In this document: piece after piece, positions 1 through 8,736 of the stretch
Numbering within the stretch: position 1 is the first letter of the stretch
Layout of the letters: each line of letters starts with the position of its first letter
Assembly: GCF_004011865.1 (NCBI RefSeq)
Contig: NZ_RKLP01000007.1
Span: 186,001-250,000, forward strand
Direction of reading: 5' to 3'
Length of the DNA: 64,000 nt
DNA from: Prescottella agglutinans
GTDB lineage: Bacteria; Actinomycetota; Actinomycetes; Mycobacteriales; Mycobacteriaceae
Translations under genes and position numbers: made by a program
Notes under the pieces: generated by a model
Databases searched by the model: none
Seen by the model: the letters and a program-made list of their open reading frames with translations, nothing else
What the model was told of the DNA's origin: nothing

Positions 1-329
1 ACGCGCTCGCCGCCACCGACGACCCCGTGGTTCGGCAACGCATCGCCCTCGACTTCTGGGATCTCGTGGTCGACGGCGCCGATTCGATCACGTTCCGCCT
101 CATGTTCAACACGCTGCGCGCCGCGTACGAACCGATGCTCGACGCGCTCGCGGTGGTGATGGCAGCCGAGGTGAACGAGAGCGAGAGCTACCGCGCGATC
201 GCCGACGCGGTCCGACGCCGGGATCCCGAGGGCGCGTTCGCGGCGGCGCACGCCCTGCTCGAACCGGCGACCACACTCCTGGGCGGCGCACTCGCCGCCG
301 CGCGGGACGCGTCCGAGGAGGACACATGA
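1..329 (+). CDS. GntR-family regulator, C-terminal part (left-truncated)
   Basis: The reading frame is open to the left edge, so only the last ~109 residues are present. They are helical and end with an RDPEGAF segment followed by a run of small residues. This resembles the C-terminal ligand-binding FCD domain of FadR/GntR-type regulators, where an 'RDP' turn precedes the last helix. No DNA-binding domain is visible because it lies outside the window. The stop overlaps the start of the next gene by 4 nt (ATGA), so the two are probably co-transcribed and the regulator may act on the hydroxylase gene. A TetR C-terminal domain is the main alternative. Confidence 0.45.
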   Translation, partial: ALAATDDPVVRQRIALDFWDLVVDGADSITFRLMFNTLRAAYEPMLDALAVVMAAEVNESESYRAIADAVRRRDPEGAFAAAHALLEPATTLLGGALAAARDASEEDT

Positions 330-1009
330 CCAGCACCAGTCGGGCTTCGTCGGCGTTCGGCCGCGACGTCACCCTCGGCGGCGCCGCCCGCGAGTTCGTC
401 CGCCATCCGAGTCCGTGGATCATCGGCACGTTGTTGGTGGGTGCCGTTGCAGCCCGCCTCGCGGTCGGCAACTGGACATGGGCGGACGCACTCGTCCCGG
501 CGGTGATGGTCGCGTTCTTCCCGGTGCTCGAGTGGATCATCCACGTCTTCGTCCTGCATTGGCGTCCAAAGCGGGTCGCCGGGGTCACGGTCGATCCCCT
601 GCTCGCGCGCAAACATCGCGCGCACCACGGGGATCCGCGGAACATCCCGCTCGACTTCATTCCCGCGCCCGTGTTCGTGTGGCTGGTACCGCTGCTGCTC
701 GCGATCGCGTCGCTCGGATTTCCGCGCCTCGAGCTCGGGCTGACGTTCCTGATCGTGATCACCGCGCTGGGCCTCGGTTACGAGTGGACGCATTTCCTGA
801 TCCACACCGACTTCAAGCCGAAAACCGCGCTGTACAAGGCGACCTGGCGGCATCATCGAAACCACCACTACCGCAACGAACACTACTGGTTCACGGTCAC
901 GACGTCCGGCACCGCCGACCGCATGTTCGGGACGGAACCCGACCCGGACACCGTCGACAAGTCCCCCACCGCAAAGCGACTGCACGGGCTCGACATCGCC
1001 GGCGCCTAG
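326..1009 (+). CDS. Sterol desaturase / fatty acid hydroxylase family membrane protein
   Basis: A 227-residue integral membrane protein with the histidine clusters of the fatty acid hydroxylase superfamily: HVFVLH, HRAHH, HFLIH and HHRNHH. In the family these bind a non-haem diiron centre that hydroxylates or desaturates a lipid substrate. Hydrophobic stretches lie near residues 31-48, 58-75, 112-130 and 135-155, with the His boxes facing the cytoplasm by family analogy. The start overlaps the preceding regulator (ATGA). The substrate cannot be told from sequence; carotenoids, sterols or fatty acids are all used by relatives. Confidence 0.8.
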   Translation: MTSTSRASSAFGRDVTLGGAAREFVRHPSPWIIGTLLVGAVAARLAVGNWTWADALVPAVMVAFFPVLEWIIHVFVLHWRPKRVAGVTVDPLLARKHRAHHGDPRNIPLDFIPAPVFVWLVPLLLAIASLGFPRLELGLTFLIVITALGLGYEWTHFLIHTDFKPKTALYKATWRHHRNHHYRNEHYWFTVTTSGTADRMFGTEPDPDTVDKSPTAKRLHGLDIAGA

Positions 1010-1307
1010 TACCTGCATCGAACTCTCCGGTACCCGAACGTAAGTCCTCTCGCCGAGGCCGCGGATGCGATCGCGGAGATCTGCGTCCTACAAGGAACGC
1101 CCTGGGTATGATTCGGGCCACGCCGGACCAGCTGGATGTCGACAGCGATGAGCCCCGGTCGGTGTTCGAGGCACCGATCCGCTGCGACAGCACCCCGAAT
1201 ATGTGGTTCCATGCCTTCATGATTGGCGGGCCGGGAATCCCAGTACCCACATCGACATGGTGATCGAATCGAGTTCGATCACCAACGAGTTGAGGAGAAG
1301 GGAAAGG
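1010..1307 (+). promoter_or_regulatory. Upstream region of the diiron oxygenase operon
   Basis: This is 298 nt without a convincing gene. A good -10 hexamer, TATGAT, lies at 1107-1112 and would start a transcript near 1119 with a leader of about 190 nt. A ribosome-binding site (AGGAGAAGGG, about 1292-1302) precedes the ATG at 1308. No riboswitch fold was recognised. Confidence 0.35.
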
Positions 1308-2195
1308 ATGGGAGCTTCCGGAAGCGACGCACTGTTCGACACCCTCTTGGAGTCTGCCCAGCGGCTGTCCTTCGATTCAAGGAATCCGCTGGTCTACCAG
1401 CCCGAACCCGGCGACGACGAACGTCACGGCATGACACCGCAGTGGTCGCCCCTCTTCGGCACCCCGCTGTGGGACAGCATGACCGAGTCCGAGCGCGTCC
1501 GACTCACCAGAAGCGAGGTCGCCAGCTTCCTGGGCATCGGCATCTGGTTGGAAGTGGGTTTGCAGGTCGCGTTGCTGAGGTCGAGCCACAGCGCGAACCC
1601 GGCACGACCGGACGTGAAGTTCCTCTTCAACGAATGCGCGGACGAGAACCTGCACTCGTTGATGTTTGTCAACGCCATCGACAGCATCGGATCACATTTC
1701 TATCCGCGTGACCGCATGCTGGACTTCTTCGGTTGGGTGTTCCGCCACGTCATCTGGGATGAAGTGGCGTACGGAATCGTCCTGGCCGGCGAGGAGATCT
1801 TCGACGTCATGCAACGTGACTGGATGTCCAGCGCCGACGTCGTCGCACCGATTCGCCGTACCGCTTACATCCACGTTGTCGAAGAGTCCAGGCACATGGC
1901 GTATGCGCGTCAGAAGATCCGTGATCGCTTGATCGGACTCTCCCGATTCAGGCGATATGTCAGCACACTGCTCATCGCGGTGGGAACGCACCTCATCGCG
2001 AGGAGCTTGATCAATCGCCGGGTGTACGAGGACCTCGGCATCGACTGGGATGTCGCGAGGTCGAGTATCGATGACAACGAACATCATCGGATGATGTTCC
2101 GGAACGCCGCGCAGCCGTTCATCGCCTTCCTGAGCAAGGAAGGGCTGCTGAATGTCGGTGCTCGATGGGTCTACCGGAAATCGAACCTTCTCTGA
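1308..2195 (+). CDS. AurF-like diiron oxygenase
   Basis: A 295-residue all-helical protein of the p-aminobenzoate N-oxygenase AurF family. Visible iron-ligand motifs are E113xxH116, E162/E163, and H189xxxE193xxH196. The last triad has the same spacing as the H223/E227/H230 ligands of AurF. A DDNEHH motif follows at 255-260. AurF enzymes use a ferritin-like diiron site to oxidise arylamines to nitro compounds; other members have unknown substrates. I chose ATG 1308 because a strong AGGAGAAGGG precedes it; in-frame starts at 1203 and 1257 have none. The gene is followed after 12 nt by a ferredoxin-reductase, which would supply electrons. The substrate is unknown. Confidence 0.8.
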   Translation: MGASGSDALFDTLLESAQRLSFDSRNPLVYQPEPGDDERHGMTPQWSPLFGTPLWDSMTESERVRLTRSEVASFLGIGIWLEVGLQVALLRSSHSANPARPDVKFLFNECADENLHSLMFVNAIDSIGSHFYPRDRMLDFFGWVFRHVIWDEVAYGIVLAGEEIFDVMQRDWMSSADVVAPIRRTAYIHVVEESRHMAYARQKIRDRLIGLSRFRRYVSTLLIAVGTHLIARSLINRRVYEDLGIDWDVARSSIDDNEHHRMMFRNAAQPFIAFLSKEGLLNVGARWVYRKSNLL

Positions 2196-2207
2196 GTAGG
2201 AGTCGTC

Positions 2208-3599
2208 GTGGCCCACGTCATCCTGGGGCATTGCTGCAAGGACGCCTCGTGTGTGCGGGTATGCCCGCAGAACTGCATTCATCCCGCCCCCGGCGAGGAC
2301 GGCTTCGACTCCGCCGAGACGCTCCACATCGACCCCTCCTCGTGTATCGACTGCACCGCATGCGTCGAGGCCTGTCCCGCCTCGGCCATCAAACCCGAGC
2401 ATGCGCTGCTCCCGGCCGAGCGCCGGTACGCCACCCGCAACAGGGAATTCTTCGCGCAGGCGCCCACCGCGCCACGCACCCGACCGCACACCGTCTTCGC
2501 GCTGCCGCTGGCAAGCCCGAGAGACAGACTCGAGGTCGCCATCGTCGGGTCGGGGCCGGCCGCGATGTACACCGTGCGCGAACTTCTGCGGCGATCGACG
2601 TCGATCGGTGTCACCGTCTACGAGCAGTACGACACCATCGGAGGCCTCCTACACCGGGGCGTGTCCCCCGACCATGTCGGCGTGCGCGAGATGATCCGAC
2701 TGTTCGACGTGCCGTTCCGCGACGACCGCGTCACGGTCGTTCCCGGCACAGAAGTCGGCGTGGACATATCGATCGACGAACTCCGGAAGCGATTCGACGC
2801 CGTCGTCATCGCCTCCGGGGCCTCTCAGCCGCGCCGAGTCTGCCCCACCACGGTCGACGGCGTCCACCAGGCCATCGGCATCCTGGTTGCCGAGAACTGC
2901 GGGTCCTCGGGTTCCAACCCGCCCTCGCCCACCGGAGCCACGTGCGTTGTGATCGGCGCGGGAAACGTCGCCTTCGATGTCGTCCGATGGGTAGCGAGGA
3001 CCCGCCACCGTGTCCCCGCGAGCGAACAGGTCACCGAACTGGTGGTCCTGTCGAGGTCGGCTCCGGAGGGCGCCTCGTTCACGGCGTCGGCGTTCTACGA
3101 GCTCGTCGACCTCGAGCACACCGAGGTGCTGATCGACAGCGCCGGGACCGCGCCCGGCGCGGGCGCGGACAGCTCCCTGCTCCGCGAACTGTCGCGCCTG
3201 CCTTCCACCGATGTCCGCGGCGCACATGGCCAGCCGTCCGACCCCCCCGGTCCCCTGCGCATCATCTTGTCGTTCGGACAAGAGGTGGCCGACGTCGCCG
3301 AGACCGACCTCGGCACCGTCGCGGTCACCACGACCGCCGGCCGGACCTTCCACGCGGACTCCGCGATCTGCGCCACCGGCTTCACCACCAAACGGATCGA
3401 CGGCGTCCCGCTCGACCAGCGCGGGGTTGTGCCCAACGACCGAGGACAGGTGATCTCCCCCGAGACGGGCGAACCGGTCGCGGGACTGTACGTCGTCGGC
3501 TGGGCGAAGCGAGGCGCGTCCGGCGGCGTCGGCGACAACCGCACCTGCGCGGCCGAAACCGTGACACAACTGGCCGAGAACCTCCGCTCACGGGTGTGA
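2208..3599 (+). CDS. Ferredoxin-fused NADPH:ferredoxin reductase (FprB type)
   Basis: A 463-residue flavoprotein with an N-terminal ferredoxin domain: CCKDASCVRVCP at residues 9-20 and CIDCTACVEACP at about 45-56, which suggests a 7Fe or 2x[4Fe-4S] module. An FAD-binding motif GSGPAAM (about 114) and an NADP-binding motif GAGNVAF (about 250) follow, as in mycobacterial FprA/FprB and adrenodoxin reductase. It transfers electrons from NADPH to its own clusters and on to a partner oxygenase. The GTG start has GTAGGAG upstream and lies 12 nt after the AurF-like gene, so the pair looks like a self-contained oxygenase with a dedicated redox partner. Confidence 0.85.
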   Translation: MAHVILGHCCKDASCVRVCPQNCIHPAPGEDGFDSAETLHIDPSSCIDCTACVEACPASAIKPEHALLPAERRYATRNREFFAQAPTAPRTRPHTVFALPLASPRDRLEVAIVGSGPAAMYTVRELLRRSTSIGVTVYEQYDTIGGLLHRGVSPDHVGVREMIRLFDVPFRDDRVTVVPGTEVGVDISIDELRKRFDAVVIASGASQPRRVCPTTVDGVHQAIGILVAENCGSSGSNPPSPTGATCVVIGAGNVAFDVVRWVARTRHRVPASEQVTELVVLSRSAPEGASFTASAFYELVDLEHTEVLIDSAGTAPGAGADSSLLRELSRLPSTDVRGAHGQPSDPPGPLRIILSFGQEVADVAETDLGTVAVTTTAGRTFHADSAICATGFTTKRIDGVPLDQRGVVPNDRGQVISPETGEPVAGLYVVGWAKRGASGGVGDNRTCAAETVTQLAENLRSRV

Positions 3600-3643
3600 C
3601 GTCCCGCCCGAGCCAGGAGACGCCTCGACCGGGTGCACGCCGA

Positions 3644-3856
3644 TCAGCCCGCCGCGTCCTCCTGCAGCGTGTACGCGACGAGGGCGTTGGCGTGACCGTG
3701 GCCGAGACCGTGCTCGGTCTTGAGCCAGTTCACCAACTCCATGTGCTTGGTCAGATCCGACGACCGAATCAGGCTCTGCCACTCACTGATCGGCTTGCCG
3801 TACTTCTTCTCGATCGACGGGAAGTAGGACGCTGGACCCTTCACCGGTTCACTCAT
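3644..3856 (-). CDS. DUF4287-domain small protein
   Basis: A 70-residue soluble protein. The segment SYFPSIEKKYGKPISEW and the later KTEHGLGHGHANALV are typical of DUF4287, a short helical domain often found alone or fused to DUF5655 in actinobacteria. Its function is unknown. It sits between the converging reductase gene and the rhomboid-like gene, with 44 nt to the former and 10 nt to the latter, and could be the last gene of the FMO-SDR-rhomboid operon. Confidence 0.75.
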   Translation of the reverse strand: MSEPVKGPASYFPSIEKKYGKPISEWQSLIRSSDLTKHMELVNWLKTEHGLGHGHANALVAYTLQEDAAG

Positions 3857-3866
3857 GGCGGGGACG

Positions 3867-4556
3867 CTACCGGTGAGCTACGACACGTGCACGGATCGAA
3901 CTCGCCCACTCCTCCGGATCCCACGTCTCCGGCCGCGCGCGGGTGAGCGGATAGCAGGCGAAACCGATGAGCGTGGCCGTGAAATGGCCGATGTCGGTGA
4001 AGGTCAGACCACCGAGCAGCGGCAGACTGTAGACCAGCAGGACGCCGATCGCGTACAGGTACCGCCACGGCGGCGCGATCCGATACGTCAGGACCGCCAT
4101 GACACCGGCCAGTGCGTAGCTGACGCCGACATCGAGGGTGTTCACCGCCGACTCGGGCGCCCTGCCGTTCTGGATGGCGAGATACAGCACGCCCTCGCTC
4201 AGATACGTTGCGCCGACGTGTGCCACGACGACCACGGTCAGCCAGCGCCACGTCCCGAGCCACCGCTCGACCGGCACGTGGAAGAGGTTGAACAGCACCA
4301 GGTAGCTCAGCCACGATCCGCCGGCCAGCCAGAACGCACTGCTCACCAGGACCCGGATCGGGTCCTCCCGCAGATGGTGGAGGTTGGTCGAACGATCACC
4401 GAGGACGTCGTTCAACGCCGTCGGCGAGAGTCGGTTCATCACGATGCTCGTCACGAGCAGGATCGCCAGCCACACGAACGTACCCGGCGCGCGCCGGACG
4501 TACGCCCACACCGCCGCCGGAACCCCCGCCGCCCGGAACCGCCTCTCGGCATCCAC
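3867..4556 (-). CDS. Rhomboid-like integral membrane protein
   Basis: A 229-residue protein with about six hydrophobic segments and the general layout of rhomboid-like proteins of actinobacteria. I do not see a clear GxSG catalytic motif, so it may be an inactive member rather than a protease. The reading frame extends further upstream, but that would run into the SDR gene. GTG 4556 is the first plausible start downstream of the SDR stop (4589). It is probably co-transcribed with the SDR and flavin monooxygenase genes. Confidence 0.6.
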   Translation of the reverse strand: MDAERRFRAAGVPAAVWAYVRRAPGTFVWLAILLVTSIVMNRLSPTALNDVLGDRSTNLHHLREDPIRVLVSSAFWLAGGSWLSYLVLFNLFHVPVERWLGTWRWLTVVVVAHVGATYLSEGVLYLAIQNGRAPESAVNTLDVGVSYALAGVMAVLTYRIAPPWRYLYAIGVLLVYSLPLLGGLTFTDIGHFTATLIGFACYPLTRARPETWDPEEWASSIRARVVAHR

Positions 4557-4588
4557 CAGGCCAGTATGACCCCGAACCAGGTGTGTCG

Positions 4589-5398
4589 CTATCGATCCAC
4601 GGCCGGTTCGAGACCGTGACGCTCGCGGTAGCGCTGGCGATTCCGGCCGCCCAGTCGCGCGATCCACGGCAGGGCCCGCAGCGTCAATCCCGGCATCAGC
4701 ATCCCGGTCTTCACCATCCACCCGTCGGATCGCGGCACGTTCGTCTCGACGCGCGGGCGGTCGACGAGCACCGACACCCGGTCGGCTATCCGTTGCGGGG
4801 CGAGTGGCGTGCTCAGGAAGTTCAGAGCCGATCCGCCGTGCGCGGCTTCGTGCTGCAGCATCGGAGTGTCCACCGACCCGGGGTTGACGATGCTCACCCG
4901 CACCCCGGTCTCGCGGGTGCGGGCCGCCAGCGCGAGGAGGAAACCGCGCAGGCCGAACTTCGACGCGCTGTATCCCGGGCTCTCCCCGAGCGGGAGCAAC
5001 CCGCCGATCGACACGATCGCGACGACGTGGCCCCGGGATTTCTGAAGTGCCGGGTACAGCGCGCGGGTCAGATGCACCGGCGCCAGCAGATTCACGCCGA
5101 GTTCGTGGTCCACCTCGGCATCGGTCACCTTCTCGAACGGCGTCGTCACGACCACGCCGGCGACGTGGACGAGCAGATCGCAGTCCGACCCCACCGCCGT
5201 CACCAGTGCCGTGCGTGCCGCGGGATCGGTCACATCACACCGATGCGGGGTGATCCTGGCCGGAGACGTGTCCGCGAGCGCTGCCAGACCCTCACCGTCG
5301 AGATCGACAGCGATGATGTCGTAGCCGCGCGATGCGAGACCGCGGCAGATCGCCGACCCGATCGCCCCGCCCGCGCCCGTGACGACGGCCCGGCTCAC
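4589..5398 (-). CDS. Short-chain dehydrogenase/reductase
   Basis: A 269-residue classical SDR. The cofactor motif TGAGGAIG is at the N-terminus, the active-site tetrad includes the serine of VSIGG and YSASK (Tyr-x3-Lys), and NPGSVDTPM lies after it. It oxidises an alcohol or reduces a carbonyl using NAD(P)H. The GTG start overlaps the stop of the upstream flavin monooxygenase by 4 nt (GTGA), so the two are translationally coupled and probably act on successive intermediates. The pairing recalls the mymA region of M. tuberculosis, but the substrate is not evident. Confidence 0.8.
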   Translation of the reverse strand: MSRAVVTGAGGAIGSAICRGLASRGYDIIAVDLDGEGLAALADTSPARITPHRCDVTDPAARTALVTAVGSDCDLLVHVAGVVVTTPFEKVTDAEVDHELGVNLLAPVHLTRALYPALQKSRGHVVAIVSIGGLLPLGESPGYSASKFGLRGFLLALAARTRETGVRVSIVNPGSVDTPMLQHEAAHGGSALNFLSTPLAPQRIADRVSVLVDRPRVETNVPRSDGWMVKTGMLMPGLTLRALPWIARLGGRNRQRYRERHGLEPAVDR

Positions 5399-6720
5399 GC
5401 CGTGACCCTCATGCGGTCGAACATCCCCGGTTCCAGGGCCGACCAACCGAACTCGTTGCGGACCTGTGCCAGGTAGTCGCGGAATGCGTGGGCGTCGACG
5501 TACGCGCTGTGCCGGTCGGTGCCGATGAACGAGATGCCGCCGCTCAGGTCGGGACGATCGGTGGCCATCTTGCGATCGAACAATGCTGCGCGCGCCGGAT
5601 TGTGTCGCTGATCGTGCAGGTACTGGGCGAGCACATTCGTCACCTGGTCGAACAGGGTGTACGCACTGGAGTTGGTCTCCAGGTAGCCGACGCCGAACAG
5701 GTTCCGCTGCCTCGGGTTGAACGCCGTCAGGTAGAGCCGGGGACGTCCGTGCGCCCAGTCGAAACAGTCGTCCGGCGCGTACGGGATCGCCCAGTCGTAC
5801 CCGGTGGCGTACAGCACCAGGTCGATCTCGCGGCTCGAGCCGTCGGTGAACTCGACCCTCGACCCGGCCAGTCGCGCAACGTCGGAGACGATCGAGACGT
5901 CGCCGTGCTGAAGATGATGGACCAGTTGGCTGTTGAGCAACGGATGCGACTCGAGCAGCTTGTGGTCGGGGCGGGGCAGGCCCAACCGCGTCAGGTCCCC
6001 CTGCAGCAACCGCAGCATCCCCGTCAGGAGCGGACGTTCGACCGCCAGCGGCAGCCTCGGCCCCTTCTCGGCGAACACGTCGGTCGGCGTCCCGAGGATG
6101 TGCTTGGGGATGATGTGGTAGCCGCGCCGCACGCTGACGTACGTCTCGGACGCCGACGCCGCTGCGTCGCAGGCGATGTCCGCACCCGAGTTGCCGAGGC
6201 CGACGATGAGTACACGCTTGCCGCGGAACTCGTCGATCCCGCGGTACGTCACCGCGTGCCGCACCTCACCGTCGAAGTTGCCCGGATGCACCGGGATTCG
6301 CGGCCGCCACGTCACACCGGTCGCGCAGACCACCGCGCGGTAGCCGCGCCGCTCCCCCGTCGACAGCCGTACCGACCAGCCCTCGCCGTCCGGCACGACC
6401 TCGTCGATCGACGTGCCGAACCGGATGGCGTCGTACAGCCCGTAGGCGCGCGCGAAGCTGCGCGTGTAGTCGAGGATCAACCGGTTTCCCGGGTAGTCGG
6501 GAAACGAGTCCGGCATCGGGAAGTCGTGGAACCCGGACATCGTGCGTGACGAGATGAAGTGAGCCGACTCGTACATCGGCGTTCCGGGATTGTCGAGATC
6601 CCAGATTCCCCCGACGTCGCTGTGCCGCTCGTACTGGTCGTACTCGATTCCGAGCCCCCGAAATGCCCGGGCCGCGGACAGTCCAGCCGGCCCGGCCCCC
6701 ACAATGCACACCCGATCCAT
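5395..6720 (-). CDS. Flavin-containing monooxygenase
   Basis: A 441-residue class B flavoprotein monooxygenase. The FAD motif GAGPAG is at residues 8-13, the FMO fingerprint FDGEVRHAVTY (FxGxxxHxxxY) near 150, and the NADPH motif GLGNSGAD near 172. Such enzymes insert oxygen into soft nucleophiles or ketones. ATG 6720 is chosen because the FAD motif must be close to the N-terminus and GGAAGGGG precedes it; the longer frame upstream is not protein-like. It is the first gene of an apparent operon with SDR and rhomboid-like genes. Confidence 0.8.
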   Translation of the reverse strand: MDRVCIVGAGPAGLSAARAFRGLGIEYDQYERHSDVGGIWDLDNPGTPMYESAHFISSRTMSGFHDFPMPDSFPDYPGNRLILDYTRSFARAYGLYDAIRFGTSIDEVVPDGEGWSVRLSTGERRGYRAVVCATGVTWRPRIPVHPGNFDGEVRHAVTYRGIDEFRGKRVLIVGLGNSGADIACDAAASASETYVSVRRGYHIIPKHILGTPTDVFAEKGPRLPLAVERPLLTGMLRLLQGDLTRLGLPRPDHKLLESHPLLNSQLVHHLQHGDVSIVSDVARLAGSRVEFTDGSSREIDLVLYATGYDWAIPYAPDDCFDWAHGRPRLYLTAFNPRQRNLFGVGYLETNSSAYTLFDQVTNVLAQYLHDQRHNPARAALFDRKMATDRPDLSGGISFIGTDRHSAYVDAHAFRDYLAQVRNEFGWSALEPGMFDRMRVTA

Positions 6721-7020
6721 GGGTCGATCCCCTTCCGTCACCGGACATTCAACCCGCCCCCTTCCCTCGATGCGGTGAATTGAGTCGATGGGAGGTGCGT
6801 CCGACGCGTTGCCGAGTGAATGTGAACCGTCGGTAGGGATTCGGGAATTCCATTGGTTCCGTCCAGTACAGACTTCTGCTATCGGAAGGCGGTGCGGCGG
6901 ACATCGACAGAAGTCCGCCGCCGGACTATCGAGTTTCCTTGCAGGACAATGGATCAGCCGGGGTCTGCGCCCGCGATCCCCCGACGTCGCTGGCGTCACG
7001 CCTGGGCGCTGGTCCCCTAC
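6721..7020. other. Intergenic region upstream of the flavin monooxygenase
   Basis: This is 300 nt between the end of the TetR gene and the start of the monooxygenase gene. It should hold the monooxygenase promoter, but no strong -35/-10 pair stands out. The one clear structure is the stem-loop listed separately at 6894-6921. No coding region is supported. Confidence 0.4.
6894..6921 (-). terminator. Perfect 9-bp stem-loop downstream of the TetR gene
   Basis: GCGGCGGAC (6894-6902) is repeated inverted at 6913-6921 with a 10-nt loop. It lies about 100 nt beyond the stop of the TetR gene in its direction of transcription. There is no T-tract, which is common for GC-rich actinobacterial terminators. 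It could instead be an operator for the monooxygenase operon. Confidence 0.4.
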
Positions 7021-7758
7021 TCAGCTCTCCACAGGAAGGCCGGCCGCTACCCCGTCGAGGACGCGTTCGAGTCCGTATCGGAAGCGCTCCCCCGGGGGCA
7101 GGTGCGGTACCCGCGCCTCTCTGATCGTGCGTTCGAACATCGGATACTCCCCCGAGGCGACAACCTCGGCAACATACGGCCCCACGTACCCACTCATCCA
7201 CTGCGCCATGTCCATACCAGTGCGACGAGCCTGCTCGATCCACCCGATCTCTCGATGCACCGCACTGTGGGTGTAGTCGCTCACCATGCCGGCCAATGCT
7301 GCGATCTCGTCGATGTTCAAGCCCAGGCCGTCGAGTGCGGCCAGGGCGAACTCCTGCACGCGCAACGAGTTCGGCCCCAGCGTGGGACGCCTGTTGGCGA
7401 GGGCGATCTGCCAGGGGTGACGCAAACCCACCGCGCGCGTCTGCTCGGCAACGAGCGTCAAATCCCGCCGCCAGTCGCCACTCGGACGCACCGGCAGGGC
7501 GATCTCCCCCACCACCGCGTCGATCATGAGATCCACCAGATCGTCGCGACCGGAGACATACCGGTACAGCGCCATGGCGCCGGTGCCCAGTTCCGAGGCG
7601 ACGCGCCGCATTGTCACGGCGTCCATCCCCTCGTCGTCGGCGACTCCGACGGCGGCCTGCGTGATCTGGGCGCGGCTGTAGCCCGGCCGACGCCCCGGAC
7701 CGGAGCGTTCGCTCGCCTCGGGGCGCAGCCAGATCGTCGTGTCCTCGTGGCGCGGCAT
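7021..7758 (-). CDS. TetR/AcrR-family transcriptional regulator
   Basis: A 245-residue regulator. The N-terminal helix-turn-helix runs from about residue 25 to 72 (SRAQITQAAVGVADDEG, then LYRYVSGRDDLVDLM), followed by a TetR C-terminal ligand domain (TetR_C-like, with TRAVGLRHPW). I prefer ATG 7758 over ATG 7764 because the GAAAGGGG site then has a 6-nt spacer. It is divergent from the SnoaL-like gene, and two palindromic sites lie between them, so it most likely represses both itself and the neighbouring pair. Confidence 0.85.
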   Translation of the reverse strand: MPRHEDTTIWLRPEASERSGPGRRPGYSRAQITQAAVGVADDEGMDAVTMRRVASELGTGAMALYRYVSGRDDLVDLMIDAVVGEIALPVRPSGDWRRDLTLVAEQTRAVGLRHPWQIALANRRPTLGPNSLRVQEFALAALDGLGLNIDEIAALAGMVSDYTHSAVHREIGWIEQARRTGMDMAQWMSGYVGPYVAEVVASGEYPMFERTIREARVPHLPPGERFRYGLERVLDGVAAGLPVES

Positions 7759-7776
7759 GGGCATCCCCTTTCTCGC

Positions 7777-7821
7777 GTACACCGTACTTGAATGCACGAG
7801 AACATTACGAGTACGGTGTAC
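7777..7821. promoter_or_regulatory. Twin TetR operator in divergent promoter region
   Basis: Two 11-bp palindromes of form GTACN3GTAC occur at 7777-7787 and 7811-7821. They are inverted copies of one another: GTACACCGTACT at 7777-7788 pairs with AGTACGGTGTAC at 7810-7821. Their centres are 34 bp apart, close to three helical turns. The position between divergent genes, one of them TetR, makes this the likely operator. Confidence 0.7.
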
Positions 7822-7867
7822 CCAATTAGATCCACCCTCGGTAGTCCACGAAGCGAAGGGATGGAAC

Positions 7868-8290
7868 ATGAATGGTCGACCGATGTTGAGTGACGCCTCG
7901 CGCGACGCTGCGGCGCGTCAGGTGGCAGCCGAATTCGCCGACGGGTTACAGCGGTCCGGCGACGCCGACGAGTACGACGCGGCCTTCGCCGCGGACGTGC
8001 TGTGGGGCAGCCCTTTCGGGGCGAGCGTGGCCGGCTTCGCCGAACTGAACGCGATCCATCACCGCCTGGTCGCCGCCAGTGCCGCTCCCCCGTCGCGATT
8101 CGAGGTGGTCGCCGCCCTGTCACCCGCTCCCGGTGTCGTGGTGACACAGATCCGCAGGCAGGCAACCGATCCCGAAGGGTTCTCCGAGATGGCGATGTAC
8201 GTCCTGGTCGAACGCGACGGCCGGTGGTGGCTGGCGGCGGCCCAGAACACCCCTGTCCACGCCCCTACCCTCTCACCCGAAAGGCGCTGA
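7868..8290 (+). CDS. SnoaL-like / NTF2-fold protein
   Basis: A 140-residue protein of the SgcJ/SnoaL-like NTF2 fold: an N-terminal helix ([14 protein letters not shown]) with [20 protein letters not shown], then beta strands ending in [15 protein letters not shown], a hallmark of this group. Members are small cup-shaped enzymes or binding proteins. ATG 7868 has GAAGGG upstream. It is 5 nt from the deazaflavin oxidoreductase gene and divergent from the TetR gene, so the three form one regulon. Confidence 0.75.
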   Translation: MNGRPMLSDASRDAAARQVAAEFADGLQRSGDADEYDAAFAADVLWGSPFGASVAGFAELNAIHHRLVAASAAPPSRFEVVAALSPAPGVVVTQIRRQATDPEGFSEMAMYVLVERDGRWWLAAAQNTPVHAPTLSPERR

Positions 8291-8295
8291 TCACC

Positions 8296-8730
8296 GTGCC
8301 CTTGTCCGGAGAATACGAACGCGGCACCGTCGGCTGGGCCGCCGACCAGGCCGATCGGATCATCGAGTCCGGCGGCACCAAAGGCACGACGATCGTGGGT
8401 AAGCCGGTTGTTCTGCTGACCACCGTCGGCAACAAGTCCGGCAAGCTGCGTCGCACACCGCTGATGCGGGTCGAGCACGACGGCGAATACGCGGTGGTCG
8501 CCTCGTTGGGCGGCGCCCCGACGAACCCGGTCTGGTACCACAACGTCGTCGCCGACCCGCACGTCGAGTTGCAGGACGGCACCGTCACCGGGGACTACAC
8601 CGCCCGTGAAGTCTTCGGTGAGGAGAAGGCACTGTGGTGGGAGCGCGCCGTGGCCGCCTACCCGCCCTACGCCGACTACCAGCGCAAGACCACCCGCGAG
8701 ATCCCGGTGTTCGTCCTGACGCCTCGGTAG
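8296..8730 (+). CDS. F420-dependent (DDN-family) nitroreductase-like oxidoreductase
   Basis: A 144-residue single-domain protein of the deazaflavin-dependent nitroreductase family. The motifs [30 protein letters not shown] and YPPYADYQ are characteristic of Ddn/Rv3547 relatives. The family binds coenzyme F420 in a split-barrel fold and reduces quinones, nitroaromatics or other electrophiles. The GTG start follows the SnoaL-like stop by 5 nt. TetR control with two such enzymes suggests a response to a xenobiotic, though this is inference. Confidence 0.85.
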   Translation: MPLSGEYERGTVGWAADQADRIIESGGTKGTTIVGKPVVLLTTVGNKSGKLRRTPLMRVEHDGEYAVVASLGGAPTNPVWYHNVVADPHVELQDGTVTGDYTAREVFGEEKALWWERAVAAYPPYADYQRKTTREIPVFVLTPR

Positions 8731-8736
8731 AGCCCG

